Part shown: one piece after another, positions 52,347 through 63,836 of the stretch
How positions within the stretch are numbered: the first letter of the stretch is position 1
Layout: the number at the start of each line of letters is the position of its first letter
DNA from: Lentisphaerota bacterium
Lineage (GTDB): Bacteria > Verrucomicrobiota > Kiritimatiellia > UBA8416 > JAIOPI01
DNA length: 64,000 bases
Assembly (NCBI GenBank): GCA_021413965.1
Contig: JAIOPI010000024.1
Span: 1-64,000, forward strand
Direction: 5' to 3'
Made by a program: the position numbers and the translations under genes
Notes under the pieces: generated by a model
Seen by the model: the letters and a program-made list of their open reading frames with translations, nothing else
Database searches by the model: none
What the model was told of the DNA's origin: nothing

Positions 52347-54488
52347 TCAGGGGGCGGAGAGCATGACTTTAAGCGCGACCAGGCGATTCTTGGCCTCGCG
52401 CGCGCCGTCACCGGCGACCGGCGGCTGAGCGGATCCCATGCCGCGCTTCGTGAAGAGGCTCATGTCCATCCCGCGGAAACGCAGATTCTCGTAGAAGCCG
52501 CTGGCCAGGTCGAGGCTGTCGGTCGCATCGCGCTGGGGGTCGCCGCTGGCGTCGGTGTAACCGCGAATTTCAATGGTGAACGCCTGATTCCGGCGCTGGG
52601 CGATTTGCTGCAGGCGTGTGACATTCGTCGTCAAGGTTTCCAGGCGACCGCCCTGCCCCGGCCAAAGGTCGGGCGCGCCCACCAGGAAACGGAAGGCCTC
52701 GCCCTCGATCCGGCCCTGTACGGCGCGCAGTTCTTCCAGATCCTCATCCACCAGGGCGCCCGTGTTCAGACTGCGGATGCCGGCCACGCTGGGCGCCAGC
52801 GCCTGAGCGCGGTCGATCCACTTGAAGGGCGCGTGCCCCTCGGCAAACAGCACGCCATCCCGCAGGTCGAGCGTGACGCCGGAGGGCGGTGCCAGCACCT
52901 GGCGGGCGCGCTCCAGCACGAGCGAGGGGTGCAGCGCCTGGTAGGGTTCCCAGCGTGCATCCACATCCCCCGCCGACAGGCCAAACGAGTCCATCAGGCC
53001 CGCGGGCTCGCGCGCCAGCGGATCGCGCAAACCTGTCACAAAGAAGCGCCCGTTGCGGCGCCCGGATTTGAGCACAACCAGCCCCGGTTCTCGCTCCAGA
53101 CGCTGGACGTAGCCCTCCCACCGGCGATAGTCACCCGCGTCCGTGCTGACCAGTCCGTCCACCTGGTATCCGGATAACCCGGTCAGCGTGCGCATGCGGA
53201 TGATGGCGCTGTCGATCCACTCCTGCGGCGCCGCCCCGCGCAGGATCAGCATCCCGTTGTCCATCTCGACGGATATGGAGTCCGGCGGCTTGAGCAACTC
53301 GCGAATGCGCGGCAGCGTCAGGATCTCCCGCATGGACTGGTACGGCAGCCACCGGCTGTCCACCTCGCCCACGAACAGGCCGTGCTCCGACAGCTTGGAA
53401 GCCGGGTCGGGCGCCCGTGGATCCCGCAAGCCCTGGATGAAGAAGCGTCCGTCATGCCGGCCTTCGCGCAGCACGACGAGGCCGGACTCGTTGCCCAGAT
53501 CCCTGACATAGGCGCGCCACTGGCGATGCTCCCGCAGGTTCAGCCCCCCCCACACGGCCAGCAGCAGGGGGAGCACCAGCGCCACCAGCACCGTCTGTGG
53601 CAGGATGCGCGCCTGATCCGTGTTCACGAGCGCATACAGGCACGACTCGAGGAACGCGCTGCTCTCGTCAAACACCGCGGTTTCGCCGCTGAAGGTTTCC
53701 AACTCGTGGCCGAACTGGCCGTGGATGCGGTCGAGCGCTGTGCGAAAGCGATCGCGCAGATCCTCCGGCGTCTCGCCGCGCAGCACCCCCGCCAGCGCCG
53801 CGTACTTGCCCTGCTCGATCAGAATCGTCAAGTCGCCGACGCGAATCGTCTCCAACTGCTCTTCCTTGGTGACGCTGAACGAATCGTGAATGAAGTCGCC
53901 GATGGCCGTCAGCATGCCGGAGACGATGTCCCAGTCGCGCGAGGCGTCCATTTCGCTTTGCGCCTGCTGCAGCAGGATGCCGGTCTCCCGATGGATCAGG
54001 AACACCTGCTTGACCGGCAGGCTGTGGGTGTGCTCGAGGAACACCTGGTGGAACGTCTTGCCCTGGCGGCGCGCCTCCCAGCGCCAGCGCAGCCCGGTCA
54101 CGGAAACGTACCGCAGCATGAAGCGGTTGAGCGCGAGAAACGAGCGCCGGATCGAGGCCCAGATGGCTCCACGCAACGCCGCGCCGATGGCCGGTGCCAG
54201 CGCGGCCGAGAGGCCGCTGCCGACGCGCCGCCCGCTGATGGCCATGGCCCGCTCGACGGCCGGAGCCATCGCCTCGGCCAGGCCGCCGCCCTGCGAGCTG
54301 AGGGAAACGGCCCGCGGCAAAACACGGCTCAGCCGCCGCGCCTCTTCGTCCAGCGCGGCCAGGCGCTCGCGCAGCCGGCGCGCACTGGGGGACTCCGCTT
54401 CCGCCGGCGCATCCACCAGGCCGGCGCGGCGGGCGGCGGCGGGCCGCACCGGGCTTTCCGCGGCCATCATTTCGGTTTGCGCCGTCAT
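52347..54488 (-). CDS. OmpA-family membrane protein with duplicated internal domain
   Basis: A 713-residue protein. A long cytoplasmic N-terminal region (helical at 35-65 and 100-290) precedes a single membrane helix (about 296-317). Two copies of a domain beginning W..YV..L..E.GLVVL..GR..GRFF.xGLRDP follow (324-360 and 457-493), each trailed by a BON-like fold, and the protein ends in an OmpA/MotB peptidoglycan-binding domain (about 615-710, IEIRGYTDASGD). Related OmpA-family proteins sit beside Rab-like GTPases in other bacteria. The cytoplasmic part may talk to the GTPase encoded downstream. Confidence 0.82.
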   Translation of the reverse strand: MTAQTEMMAAESPVRPAAARRAGLVDAPAEAESPSARRLRERLAALDEEARRLSRVLPRAVSLSSQGGGLAEAMAPAVERAMAISGRRVGSGLSAALAPAIGAALRGAIWASIRRSFLALNRFMLRYVSVTGLRWRWEARRQGKTFHQVFLEHTHSLPVKQVFLIHRETGILLQQAQSEMDASRDWDIVSGMLTAIGDFIHDSFSVTKEEQLETIRVGDLTILIEQGKYAALAGVLRGETPEDLRDRFRTALDRIHGQFGHELETFSGETAVFDESSAFLESCLYALVNTDQARILPQTVLVALVLPLLLAVWGGLNLREHRQWRAYVRDLGNESGLVVLREGRHDGRFFIQGLRDPRAPDPASKLSEHGLFVGEVDSRWLPYQSMREILTLPRIRELLKPPDSISVEMDNGMLILRGAAPQEWIDSAIIRMRTLTGLSGYQVDGLVSTDAGDYRRWEGYVQRLEREPGLVVLKSGRRNGRFFVTGLRDPLAREPAGLMDSFGLSAGDVDARWEPYQALHPSLVLERARQVLAPPSGVTLDLRDGVLFAEGHAPFKWIDRAQALAPSVAGIRSLNTGALVDEDLEELRAVQGRIEGEAFRFLVGAPDLWPGQGGRLETLTTNVTRLQQIAQRRNQAFTIEIRGYTDASGDPQRDATDSLDLASGFYENLRFRGMDMSLFTKRGMGSAQPPVAGDGAREAKNRLVALKVMLSAP

Positions 54489-54931
54489 CCTGTGTACCGC
54501 CTCATCGTTCCAGATGCCCGCCGCTGACCGCGGCCGCGGCTCAACTCCATTCGCCTAGTCTAGCCGGGGACTAGACGATCCGATCACATTCCGCCCGGGA
54601 ACGCATGGCGAACGTCTGCGCGGCAACGCCAGACGGTCCCCGACATATTCCCGGTCCTTTGCATTCTAGGCAAAATGCCCCCCCTTGGAAGCTATTTTAT
54701 AACCCACTCCCCCCGCGGCACCGGGGCACACGGCGCCCACCGTCCCCACCGCTCGCAATGGCCCCCCTGAACGCCGCGCCGCCACGGTGGCGCGCAAGGA
54801 CCGGTGATGCCGCGGCAACAGGCGCGGATCACGCATTCGGATTACGGGGTTGTACCCTGCCGCCCCGGCCACTAGAATGCGCCGAAATTCCCATGTGGGA
54901 CGAATGGATGTCGGGTGAGGGAGGGTTCACG
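54489..54931. other. Intergenic region upstream of aconitase
   Basis: About 440 bases between divergent genes. It holds a GTCTAG/CTAGAC hairpin (54558-54563 with 54571-54576) and a TATAAC -10-like sequence (54698-54703) without a clear -35. An open frame runs in phase with aconitase through the whole spacer but lacks a plausible start before 54893. Strong GGAGG-type signals occur only near 54915-54924. Confidence 0.4.
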
Positions 54932-57631
<2,700 letters not shown>

Positions 57632-57662
57632 TACCGACACGGGGAAGTCACAGCGCATTCGA

Positions 57663-57695
57663 TTGGCCACAAAGAAGCACAGAAGGCGCAAAAGG
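57663..57695 (+). repeat. Left inverted repeat of GxxExxY element
   Basis: A 33-base arm with core CCACAAAGAAGCACAGAAGG. It is 27 of 33 identical to the reverse complement of 58151-58183 on the other side of the GxxExxY gene. The CACAGA-rich style is common around GxxExxY genes in many genomes. Confidence 0.7.
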
Positions 57696-57747
57696 GCCGG
57701 CGAGAAGCCCCGGATCGTAGTCGGACAGACGGGAGAATGGCACCGGC

Positions 57748-58119
57748 ATGGATGAGGGCATCAAGCGGCTGTGTGACGTCATCCGGGAGACGAGCTTCTC
57801 GATTCACCGCTATCATCGCCATGGTCACAGCGAAAGGATTTACGAGAACGCGCTCGCACACCGCCTTCACGCACAGGATATCCGTGTCGCTCAACAGCAC
57901 CCCGTGTCGGTATATGATGAAGATGGCTTCCTCTTGGGTGATCTCGTAATCGACTTGCTCGTTGACGAACGCCTTATTGTGGAGTTGAAGGCTTGCAAGG
58001 GTCTTGCCGATGAGCACGTCGCGCAACTTCTAGGCTACTTGCGCGCAACCCGTATTCGACACGGCATTCTGGTGAATTTTGGGGCCGAAAAACTCGAAAT
58101 CAGGAAGTATATTCTGTAG
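57748..58119 (+). CDS. GxxExxY family protein (PD-(D/E)XK-like)
   Basis: A 123-residue protein with the family motif GHSERIY (26-32). A nuclease-like core follows, with Asp69 and E79-x-K81 in LVIDLLVDERLIVELKA, and a conserved C-terminal LVNFGAEKLEIRKYIL. The family is uncharacterised but has the PD-(D/E)XK endonuclease pattern, and it is often found as isolated copies between repeats. Here it sits between aconitase and fumarase, flanked by inverted repeats, so it is probably mobile DNA rather than part of the TCA operon. Confidence 0.88.
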   Translation: MDEGIKRLCDVIRETSFSIHRYHRHGHSERIYENALAHRLHAQDIRVAQQHPVSVYDEDGFLLGDLVIDLLVDERLIVELKACKGLADEHVAQLLGYLRATRIRHGILVNFGAEKLEIRKYIL

Positions 58120-58123
58120 GGGA

Positions 58124-58144
58124 GCCTGTCAGCCGCCGACAGGC
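58124..58144 (+). terminator. Hairpin after the GxxExxY gene
   Basis: A perfect GCCTGTC/GACAGGC stem (58124-58130 and 58138-58144) with a 7-base loop lies four bases after the stop codon. There is no T-run, so termination is likely weak or factor-dependent. Confidence 0.4.
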
Positions 58145-58150
58145 GCACCC

Positions 58151-58183
58151 CCGTCTGTGCCTTCTGTGCCTTTTTGTGGCTAA
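58151..58183 (+). repeat. Right inverted repeat of GxxExxY element
   Basis: The 33-base partner of 57663-57695 (27/33 identical as reverse complement). It runs directly into the fumC leader, where ACTCCTAAAGGAGAC follows. A related arm occurs at 62210-62241 before leuA. Confidence 0.7.
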
Positions 58184-58203
58184 CTCCTAAAGGAGACAAC
58201 GAG

Positions 58204-59592
58204 ATGATGCGTAAGGAAAAGGATGCGTTGGGTGAGGTGCTGGTGCCGGAGGATAAGTACTACGGGGCTCAGACGCAGCGCGCGTGCGGGAACTTCAACG
58301 TCGGCCGCGAACGCTTTCCCGTCGAGTTCATCCGCGCGCACGCGCTGGTGAAGAAAGCCGCCGCCATCGTCAACACCCGGCAGGGACTGCTGCCCGCGAA
58401 CGTCAGCACGGCCATCCAGCAGGCCGCGGACGAAGTCATCGCCGGCAAGTTCGACGATCACTTCCCCCTGCCCATCTGGCAGAGCGGCAGCGGCACGCAA
58501 ACCAACATGAACGTCAACGAGGTCATCGGCAACCGCGCCAACGAGCTGCTCGGCGGCAAGCGCGGCGAGAAGAAGCCGGTCCACCCCAACGATCACGTCA
58601 ACATGTCGCAGTCCACCAACGACACCGTGCCCGGCTCGATCCACATCGCCGCCACGATTGCCATTTCCGACAAGCTCTTCCCCGGCCTCGACCGCCTCGC
58701 ATCCGCCTTTCAGTCAAAGGCGGCAGCCTTTGACTCCATCATCAAGATCGGCCGCACGCACCTGCAGGATGCCACGCCCCTGACGCTCGGCCAGGAGTTC
58801 TCCGGCTATGCCGCGCAGTTGCGCCTGGCCAGGGCCGGCATCGCGGCCGTGCTGCCGCAACTCGCCGAGCTTCCCATCGGCGGCACCGCCGTCGGCACCG
58901 GGCTCAACACCAAGGCCGGCTACGACCAGCTGATGGCGGAGGAAGTCAGCCGCCTGACCGGACACGCCTTCCGGGTGGCCGACAACAAGTTCGCCGCCAT
59001 GGGCGCCAACGACGCCGTCGTGGCCACCTCCGGCGCACTCAAGACGCTGGCGGCGGCCATGATGAAGATCGCCAACGACATCCGCTGGCTCGCCAGCGGA
59101 CCGCGCAGCGGCCTGGGCGAAATCACGACGCCGGCCAATGAACCCGGCAGTTCCATCATGCCTGGAAAAGTGAATCCGACGCAGTGCGAAATGGTCACCA
59201 TGATCGTCTGCCAGGTCTTCGGCAACGACACCGCCATCGGCCTGGCCGGCACGCAGGGCAACTTCGAACTCAACGTCTACAAGCCGCTCTTCGCCGCCGC
59301 GATTCTCCAGTCGATCAACCTGCTTGGCGATGCCTGCGCGTCATTCGCCGAACATTGCGTAGAAGGCATCACGGCCAACGCGGCTCGCATCCAGGAACTG
59401 GTCGATCGATCGCTGATGCTCGTGACCAGCCTCAATCGCCACATCGGGTACGACAAGGCCGCCGAGATTGCGCTCAAGGGCTGGCGCGAGGGCCTGACCC
59501 TCAAGCAGGCCGCGCTGGGATTGGGCTACGTGACCGAAGCGCAGTTCAACGACTGGGTCCGCCCCGAGAAAATGCTCGGCCCCACGCCGTGA
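58204..59592 (+). CDS. fumC: Class II fumarate hydratase
   Basis: Hydrates fumarate to malate in the TCA cycle, as an iron-independent homotetramer. The 462-residue protein has the signature [15 protein letters not shown] and the [14 protein letters not shown] block. The start ATG at 58204 follows AGGAG (58191-58195); an in-frame ATG 30 bases upstream lies inside the repeat and is unlikely. The CTCC just before the ribosome binding site can pair with its GGAG. Confidence 0.95.
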   Translation: MMRKEKDALGEVLVPEDKYYGAQTQRACGNFNVGRERFPVEFIRAHALVKKAAAIVNTRQGLLPANVSTAIQQAADEVIAGKFDDHFPLPIWQSGSGTQTNMNVNEVIGNRANELLGGKRGEKKPVHPNDHVNMSQSTNDTVPGSIHIAATIAISDKLFPGLDRLASAFQSKAAAFDSIIKIGRTHLQDATPLTLGQEFSGYAAQLRLARAGIAAVLPQLAELPIGGTAVGTGLNTKAGYDQLMAEEVSRLTGHAFRVADNKFAAMGANDAVVATSGALKTLAAAMMKIANDIRWLASGPRSGLGEITTPANEPGSSIMPGKVNPTQCEMVTMIVCQVFGNDTAIGLAGTQGNFELNVYKPLFAAAILQSINLLGDACASFAEHCVEGITANAARIQELVDRSLMLVTSLNRHIGYDKAAEIALKGWREGLTLKQAALGLGYVTEAQFNDWVRPEKMLGPTP

Positions 59593-59655
59593 GGCCAGGC
59601 ACGGCATCGTGTGAAAGGGTGTTGCCGCGGATCGGAAACCGGACGGGACAGCCGC

Positions 59656-61146
59656 ATGCCTGACCACGCGGACATCGTCCTGGCCACGCGCAACGCGAGC
59701 TACCATCATACCTCGCTGGGGCTGCGCTGCCTGCTGGCCAACCTGGGCCCGCTGCGCGAACGCGCCGCACTCCTCGAATGCGGGCCGGATACGCCGCCGG
59801 ATCAGATGGCCGCGGAAATCGCCGCGTACGCACCGCGCATCGTGGGCCTCGGCGTCTATATCTGGAATGCGGCCGCGATGGCCACGCTCGTGCGGCAACT
59901 GCGGACGCTGTGCCCGGGGGCCGTGCTGGTCCTCGGCGGCCCGGAACTCGCCTACGACGTGGACACGCATCCGCTGGCGCCACTCGCGGATTACCTGATC
60001 AGCGGCGAGGGAGAACGGGCCTTCCGCGATCTTTGCGCCACCCTGCTTGGCAACGGGCGCCCCGTCGATCGGCGGCAGACGTCGCCGCGCCTGGACCTTG
60101 CCACGCTCGTCCGGCCGGATGATGCCTATACCGCCACCGATGACCTGTCCAGGCGCGTCGTGTACGTCGAAACGTCGCGCGGCTGCCCCTTCGGCTGCGA
60201 GTACTGCCTGTCCTCGCGCGACCGGCAGGTGCGCGCCTATCCCCTGCCCGCCACGGTGGCCGGCATCGACGCCCTGCTGGCGCGCGGGGCGCACGTCCTC
60301 AAGTTCGTCGACCGCACCTTCAACCTCGACATCCCGCGTGCCATCGCGATTCTGGACTTTCTGCGGGCGCGCGCCACGGAGGGCCGCGCCTTCCAGTTCG
60401 AGATGGTCCCCACTCGCTTCCCGCCGGAATTGCGCGCCGCCATCCGCGCCTTCCCGCCCGGATCCCTGCGCCTGGAGATCGGCATCCAAAGCATGGACCC
60501 GGCTGTCAACGCCCGCGTCGGGAGACCCATGGACGCCGCCGCAGTGGAAGACACCCTCGCGTTCCTGCAGCACGAGACCGGCGCCGTCGTCCACGCCGAC
60601 CTGATCGCCGGACTGCCAGGCGAAACGCTGGCCGGGCTGGCCACCAGCTTCAACCGCGTGCTGCACTACCGCCCGCGCGAGCTCCAGCTTGGGCTGCTCA
60701 AGCATCTGCGCGGCACCCCGCTCGCACGCCACGCGCCCGAGTGGGCCATGCGGTTCAATCCGGAGCCGCCCTACGAGCTGCGCGACAGCCGCCACCTGGG
60801 CGCCGCGGACATCGGACGCCTGCAAAGCTTCGCCTACCTGTGGGAGCGCCTCTACAACCGGCACGGCTTCACGCGCAGCCTGCCGCTGCTGTGGGAGCAA
60901 TCCGCCAGCGCTTTCGACGCGTTCCTGTCATGGACGGACGCCGTGCGGCGGCGGGAGGGACGCACGCACAGCCTGCCCCTCGACAGCCTGGTGAACAACC
61001 TGTTCTGGTATCTGACGGGAACGGACGGCCCGCCGCTCGCGCCCGAGCGCGTGGCCGCCGCCCTGTGGGCTGACTACGATGCGCCCGGACGCGCCGCCCC
61101 GCCATGGCCGCTGCGGCCGTTCCTGAACATGAGCCGGCAGGACTAG
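59656..61146 (+). CDS. B12-binding radical SAM protein
   Basis: A 496-residue protein with an N-terminal cobalamin-binding-like Rossmann domain (about 5-140; VLGGPELAYD, ISGEGE). The radical SAM core (about 165-380) has the CPFGCEYC cluster motif (Cys177, Cys181, Cys184). The C-terminal region, with hydrophobic and histidine-bearing segments, fits DUF4080. Related proteins carry out methylations or other radical chemistry, but the substrate cannot be named. It follows fumC by 63 bases on the same strand. Confidence 0.88.
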   Translation: MPDHADIVLATRNASYHHTSLGLRCLLANLGPLRERAALLECGPDTPPDQMAAEIAAYAPRIVGLGVYIWNAAAMATLVRQLRTLCPGAVLVLGGPELAYDVDTHPLAPLADYLISGEGERAFRDLCATLLGNGRPVDRRQTSPRLDLATLVRPDDAYTATDDLSRRVVYVETSRGCPFGCEYCLSSRDRQVRAYPLPATVAGIDALLARGAHVLKFVDRTFNLDIPRAIAILDFLRARATEGRAFQFEMVPTRFPPELRAAIRAFPPGSLRLEIGIQSMDPAVNARVGRPMDAAAVEDTLAFLQHETGAVVHADLIAGLPGETLAGLATSFNRVLHYRPRELQLGLLKHLRGTPLARHAPEWAMRFNPEPPYELRDSRHLGAADIGRLQSFAYLWERLYNRHGFTRSLPLLWEQSASAFDAFLSWTDAVRRREGRTHSLPLDSLVNNLFWYLTGTDGPPLAPERVAAALWADYDAPGRAAPPWPLRPFLNMSRQD

Positions 61147-61200
61147 GCACAGGCGCCGCCCCACCCGCGGCCGCGCACGCACCATGCCAGCCCGCAGGCC

Positions 61201-61761
61201 CTACCGCACGTGGTAGCCGGCCACGCGCCACTTGCCGTCCGACTCGCGCATGGTGATGATGCTTTCCAGCGCGCGCTCCTTGCGCTCACGAACGACGGTG
61301 TACTCCAGAACCACGTACTGTCCGTCAGGAGCCCCGGGCAGCGAATCCGAGTATTGCGCGGACGACAGGCTGCGCCCGCTCGAGCCCCCGAGGGTGTCCT
61401 GCACGGTGCGCATCGATTCCTCGAATCCCCCGCGCGACAGGGCGCGCTTCAGGAAGCCCGACGCGTCGTCCCACGCCTTGCCGAAATCCGCCTTGTCGAC
61501 GTCGCGCAGCCACTGCTCGGCGGCAGCCTGCGCCGCGCGTTCCTCGGCCGGGTGGCGGGGCGCGGCTTGCACGTCGAGTTTGCGCACGATCTGAAAACTC
61601 ACCGAACCCACAGTCACTGTCCCGCCGTGCACATACTCATAGGGCCCGAACATGCGCTGCGACGGCATCGCCTTGAGATAAAACGTCTCCCCGCTCCACC
61701 CTCGCGTCGGCAACATGACCACCAGGGCCACACACACGCACCAGCCTGCCAGGCATCTCAT
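61201..61761 (-). CDS. Exported DUF4019 protein
   Basis: A 186-residue protein with a signal peptide (hydrophobic core CVCVALVVMLPTRGWSG; start ATG 61761). A C-terminal DUF4019 domain (about 75-186) shows the AAEQWLRDVDKADFGKAWDDAS helix and a final YTVVRERKERALESIITM strand pair. DUF4019 proteins are NTF2-like in appearance with unknown function. The gene is divergent from leuA and its leader. Confidence 0.75.
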   Translation of the reverse strand: MRCLAGWCVCVALVVMLPTRGWSGETFYLKAMPSQRMFGPYEYVHGGTVTVGSVSFQIVRKLDVQAAPRHPAEERAAQAAAEQWLRDVDKADFGKAWDDASGFLKRALSRGGFEESMRTVQDTLGGSSGRSLSSAQYSDSLPGAPDGQYVVLEYTVVRERKERALESIITMRESDGKWRVAGYHVR

Positions 61762-61907
61762 ACTCAGTCCTCCAGTCGCGCTTCGATATCGCAGTATACG
61801 CATTGACGGCCAAAGGCGCAGCCAATTCGACGATCGGTAATTCTGCTTGAAGCCCCCTTTTGGAGGCGCTAGGCTATTGCACTCAGATACCGGAATTGGA
61901 ATTGCAG
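61762..61907. promoter_or_regulatory. Divergent promoter region with putative leuA leader promoter
   Basis: TTGAAG (61847-61852) and TAGGCT (61870-61875) are separated by 17 bases and would start a transcript about 25 bases before the leader ATG at 61908. The -10 is a weak match. The remaining spacer serves the divergent DUF4019 gene. Confidence 0.35.
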
Positions 61908-62006
61908 ATGAACCCGACCGCCATGATCAACGGCAGCGCAGCCCGTGCACCCCTCGGACGAGGGCTACGGCTCGGCCTACTCATGGGCGGCGGGTGCGTC
62001 CTCTAG
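61908..62006 (+). CDS. Leucine-rich leader peptide of the leuA attenuator
   Basis: A 32-codon frame (starts MNPTAMINGS) with six leucine codons. Five fall within codons 16-25 (CTC, CTA, CTC, CTA, CTC), including two CTA codons expected to be rare in this GC-rich genome. A sixth immediately precedes the TAG stop. It overlaps the 5' arm of an antiterminator and lies just upstream of a terminator, the arrangement of a LeuL-type leader. It carries no strong ribosome binding site, though GGAATTG precedes the ATG. It is inferred from layout, not from similarity. Confidence 0.65.
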   Translation: MNPTAMINGSAARAPLGRGLRLGLLMGGGCVL

Positions 62007-62063
62007 CCCGGACTGGTTGACACCCGCATCCGCTGCCCGCAAACACCGGTCGGCGGATTTTTT
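61986..62063 (+). promoter_or_regulatory. Leucine transcription attenuator (antiterminator/terminator switch)
   Basis: Segment 61986-61997 (GGCGGCGGGTGC) can pair over 12 consecutive positions, with two G-U pairs, with 62026-62037 (GCATCCGCTGCC). The alternative is a terminator in which ATCCGCTG (62028-62035) pairs with the CGGCGGAT side (62051-62058), followed by six T (62058-62063). The shared segment 62028-62037 makes the two structures exclusive. A ribosome finishing the leader covers 61986-61997 and favours termination. A ribosome stalled at the first leucine codons leaves it free and favours read-through. Confidence 0.65.
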
Positions 62064-62155
62064 GTGCCCGCATCCCGCCGCCAGGCCCAGAGGAAGGCAC
62101 CGGACCATCGCGCGGGCAATCGATTGCCGCCATGATTTGCAGAAGGGTTGGAAGA

Positions 62156-62241
62156 TTGGCCGCCAGAAAGCCAAGCAAGCGCAGCATGGTCGACGCCCTC
62201 GTCGGTCAGCTTTTGTGCCTTTTGTGCGTTTTCGCGGCCAA
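62156..62241 (+). repeat. Degraded GxxExxY-element inverted repeats without a gene
   Basis: An arm at 62156-62189 and an arm at 62210-62241 are reverse complements at about 20 of 32 positions. The right arm resembles the right repeat of the GxxExxY element at 58151-58183 (about 23 of 32). Only 20 bases lie between the arms, so this looks like a remnant or MITE-like copy inserted between the leuA attenuator and leuA. Confidence 0.5.
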
Positions 62242-62262
62242 CTCCGCTTGAAGGAGACCGTA

Positions 62263-63804
62263 ATGAGTGAACGGGTTTATGTGTTTGATACAACGCTGCG
62301 CGACGGCGAACAGGCCGCCGGCAGCCGCCTGGACGTCCGCGAGAAACTGGACATCGCGCACCAACTGGCGCGCCTGAACGTCGACATCATCGAGGCGGGC
62401 TTCCCGCAATCGTCACCGCAGGATTTCGAGGCCGTGCGCATCCTCTGCGCCGAAATCCAGGGGCCGGTGATCTGCGCGCTGAGCCGCGCCGTGCTGCCGG
62501 ATATCGACAAGTGCGGCGAGGCGCTGCGCGGCGGCACACGCACGCGCATCCATACCGGCCTGGGCGTTTCCGACGTGCACGTCATGGGCAAGTTCGGTGA
62601 CGCCAAGTACGGCACCACCCTGGCCGCCAAGAAAGCCAAGCTGCTGGACATGGCCATCAAGGCCGTGCGCCATGCCAAGGGCTACACCGCCGATGTGGAG
62701 TTCTATGCCGAGGATTCCGGCCGCGCCGACCGCGCCTTCCTCTTTGAAGTCCTGCAGGGCGTGATCGAAGCCGGGGCCACGGTACTGAACATTCCGGACA
62801 CCACCGGCTATGCCGTGCCGGAACAGTATGGCGCGCTGATCCGCGATATTCGCGTGCACGTGCCCGGTGCCGCCGGCGTCACCGTCAGCGCCCACTGTCA
62901 CGACGACCTGGGCATGGCCGTGGCCAACTCGCTCGCCGCCGTGGCCAACGGCGCGCGCCAGGTCGAGGGCACGATCAACGGCATCGGCGAACGAGCCGGC
63001 AATGCCGCCATCGAAGAAGTCGTCATGGCGCTGCGCACGCGCGCCGACGTCTTCGGCGTCGAGACCGCGATCAACACGCGCGAGTTCTGCCGCACCAGCC
63101 GGATGGTGGCGGATGCGTTTCACATGACGGTGCCGCCCAACAAGGCCATCGTCGGGCCCAACGCGTTTGCCCACAGCTCGGGCATCCACGTCGACGGCGT
63201 CCTGAAGCAGCGCGAGACCTATGAGATCATGAGCCCGGAGGACGTGGGCGCGCAGGAGAGCCGCGTCGTGCTGACCGCGCGCACCGGCCATCACGGACTG
63301 AAGCACCGCCTGGAGAAGCTGGGTCACCGCCTGAGCGAGACGGAACTGGACCGCGTCTACCAGCGCTTCCTGGTGGTGGCGGACAAGAAGCGCGAGGTGT
63401 TCGACGAGGATCTGAACGCCATCATCCGCGACGAGATTCACCCCGTCCCCGAGACGTTCCGGATGGAGTACCTGAATACGACGGCGGGCACGGGCACGAT
63501 TCCCACCGCCACGGTGCGCATCCGCCGGGGGGCACAGGCCACCCAGCAGGCCGCCTGCGGCGATGGGCCGATCGATGCCGCCTACCAGGCCATCTCGGCC
63601 GCAACCGGCATCGAGGTCAAGCTGACGGGCTACGACATCCGCGCCGTGTCCGCCGGCAAGGATGCCCTCGGCGAGGTGACCGTCCGGCTGGAGCCCGCCA
63701 AGGGCTCGGCCGTGCTCGGCCGCGGCGCGTCCACCGACATCATCGAAGCCAGCGCCCGGGCCTACCTGGACGGCCTCAACCGGATCGTCGCGGAACAGGG
63801 CTGA
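62263..63804 (+). CDS. leuA: 2-isopropylmalate synthase
   Basis: Condenses 2-oxoisovalerate with acetyl-CoA, the first committed step of leucine synthesis. The 513-residue protein has the DRE-TIM motif TLRDGEQAAGS (about 10-20), HCHDDLGMAVANSLAA, and the GERAGNAAIEE signature. A C-terminal LeuA allosteric domain starts near residue 400 and would bind leucine. The start ATG at 62263 follows AAGGAG, and a long upstream frame runs through the attenuator without coding signs. It is preceded by the leucine leader and terminator, so transcription attenuation probably controls it. Citramalate synthase is less likely given the full-length C-terminus. Confidence 0.92.
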   Translation: MSERVYVFDTTLRDGEQAAGSRLDVREKLDIAHQLARLNVDIIEAGFPQSSPQDFEAVRILCAEIQGPVICALSRAVLPDIDKCGEALRGGTRTRIHTGLGVSDVHVMGKFGDAKYGTTLAAKKAKLLDMAIKAVRHAKGYTADVEFYAEDSGRADRAFLFEVLQGVIEAGATVLNIPDTTGYAVPEQYGALIRDIRVHVPGAAGVTVSAHCHDDLGMAVANSLAAVANGARQVEGTINGIGERAGNAAIEEVVMALRTRADVFGVETAINTREFCRTSRMVADAFHMTVPPNKAIVGPNAFAHSSGIHVDGVLKQRETYEIMSPEDVGAQESRVVLTARTGHHGLKHRLEKLGHRLSETELDRVYQRFLVVADKKREVFDEDLNAIIRDEIHPVPETFRMEYLNTTAGTGTIPTATVRIRRGAQATQQAACGDGPIDAAYQAISAATGIEVKLTGYDIRAVSAGKDALGEVTVRLEPAKGSAVLGRGASTDIIEASARAYLDGLNRIVAEQG

Positions 63805-63836
63805 CCGGAGTTCGCCCGCGATCCGACGCCACGGCA

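Noticed and set aside
54605-54931. In-frame 5' extension of aconitase
   Set aside because: The added residues are low-complexity with no aconitase similarity, while GTG 54932 has a strong ribosome binding site and gives the usual length.
61945-62262. In-frame 5' extension of leuA
   Set aside because: It runs through the attenuator and the repeat element, and LeuA similarity starts only at ATG 62263.
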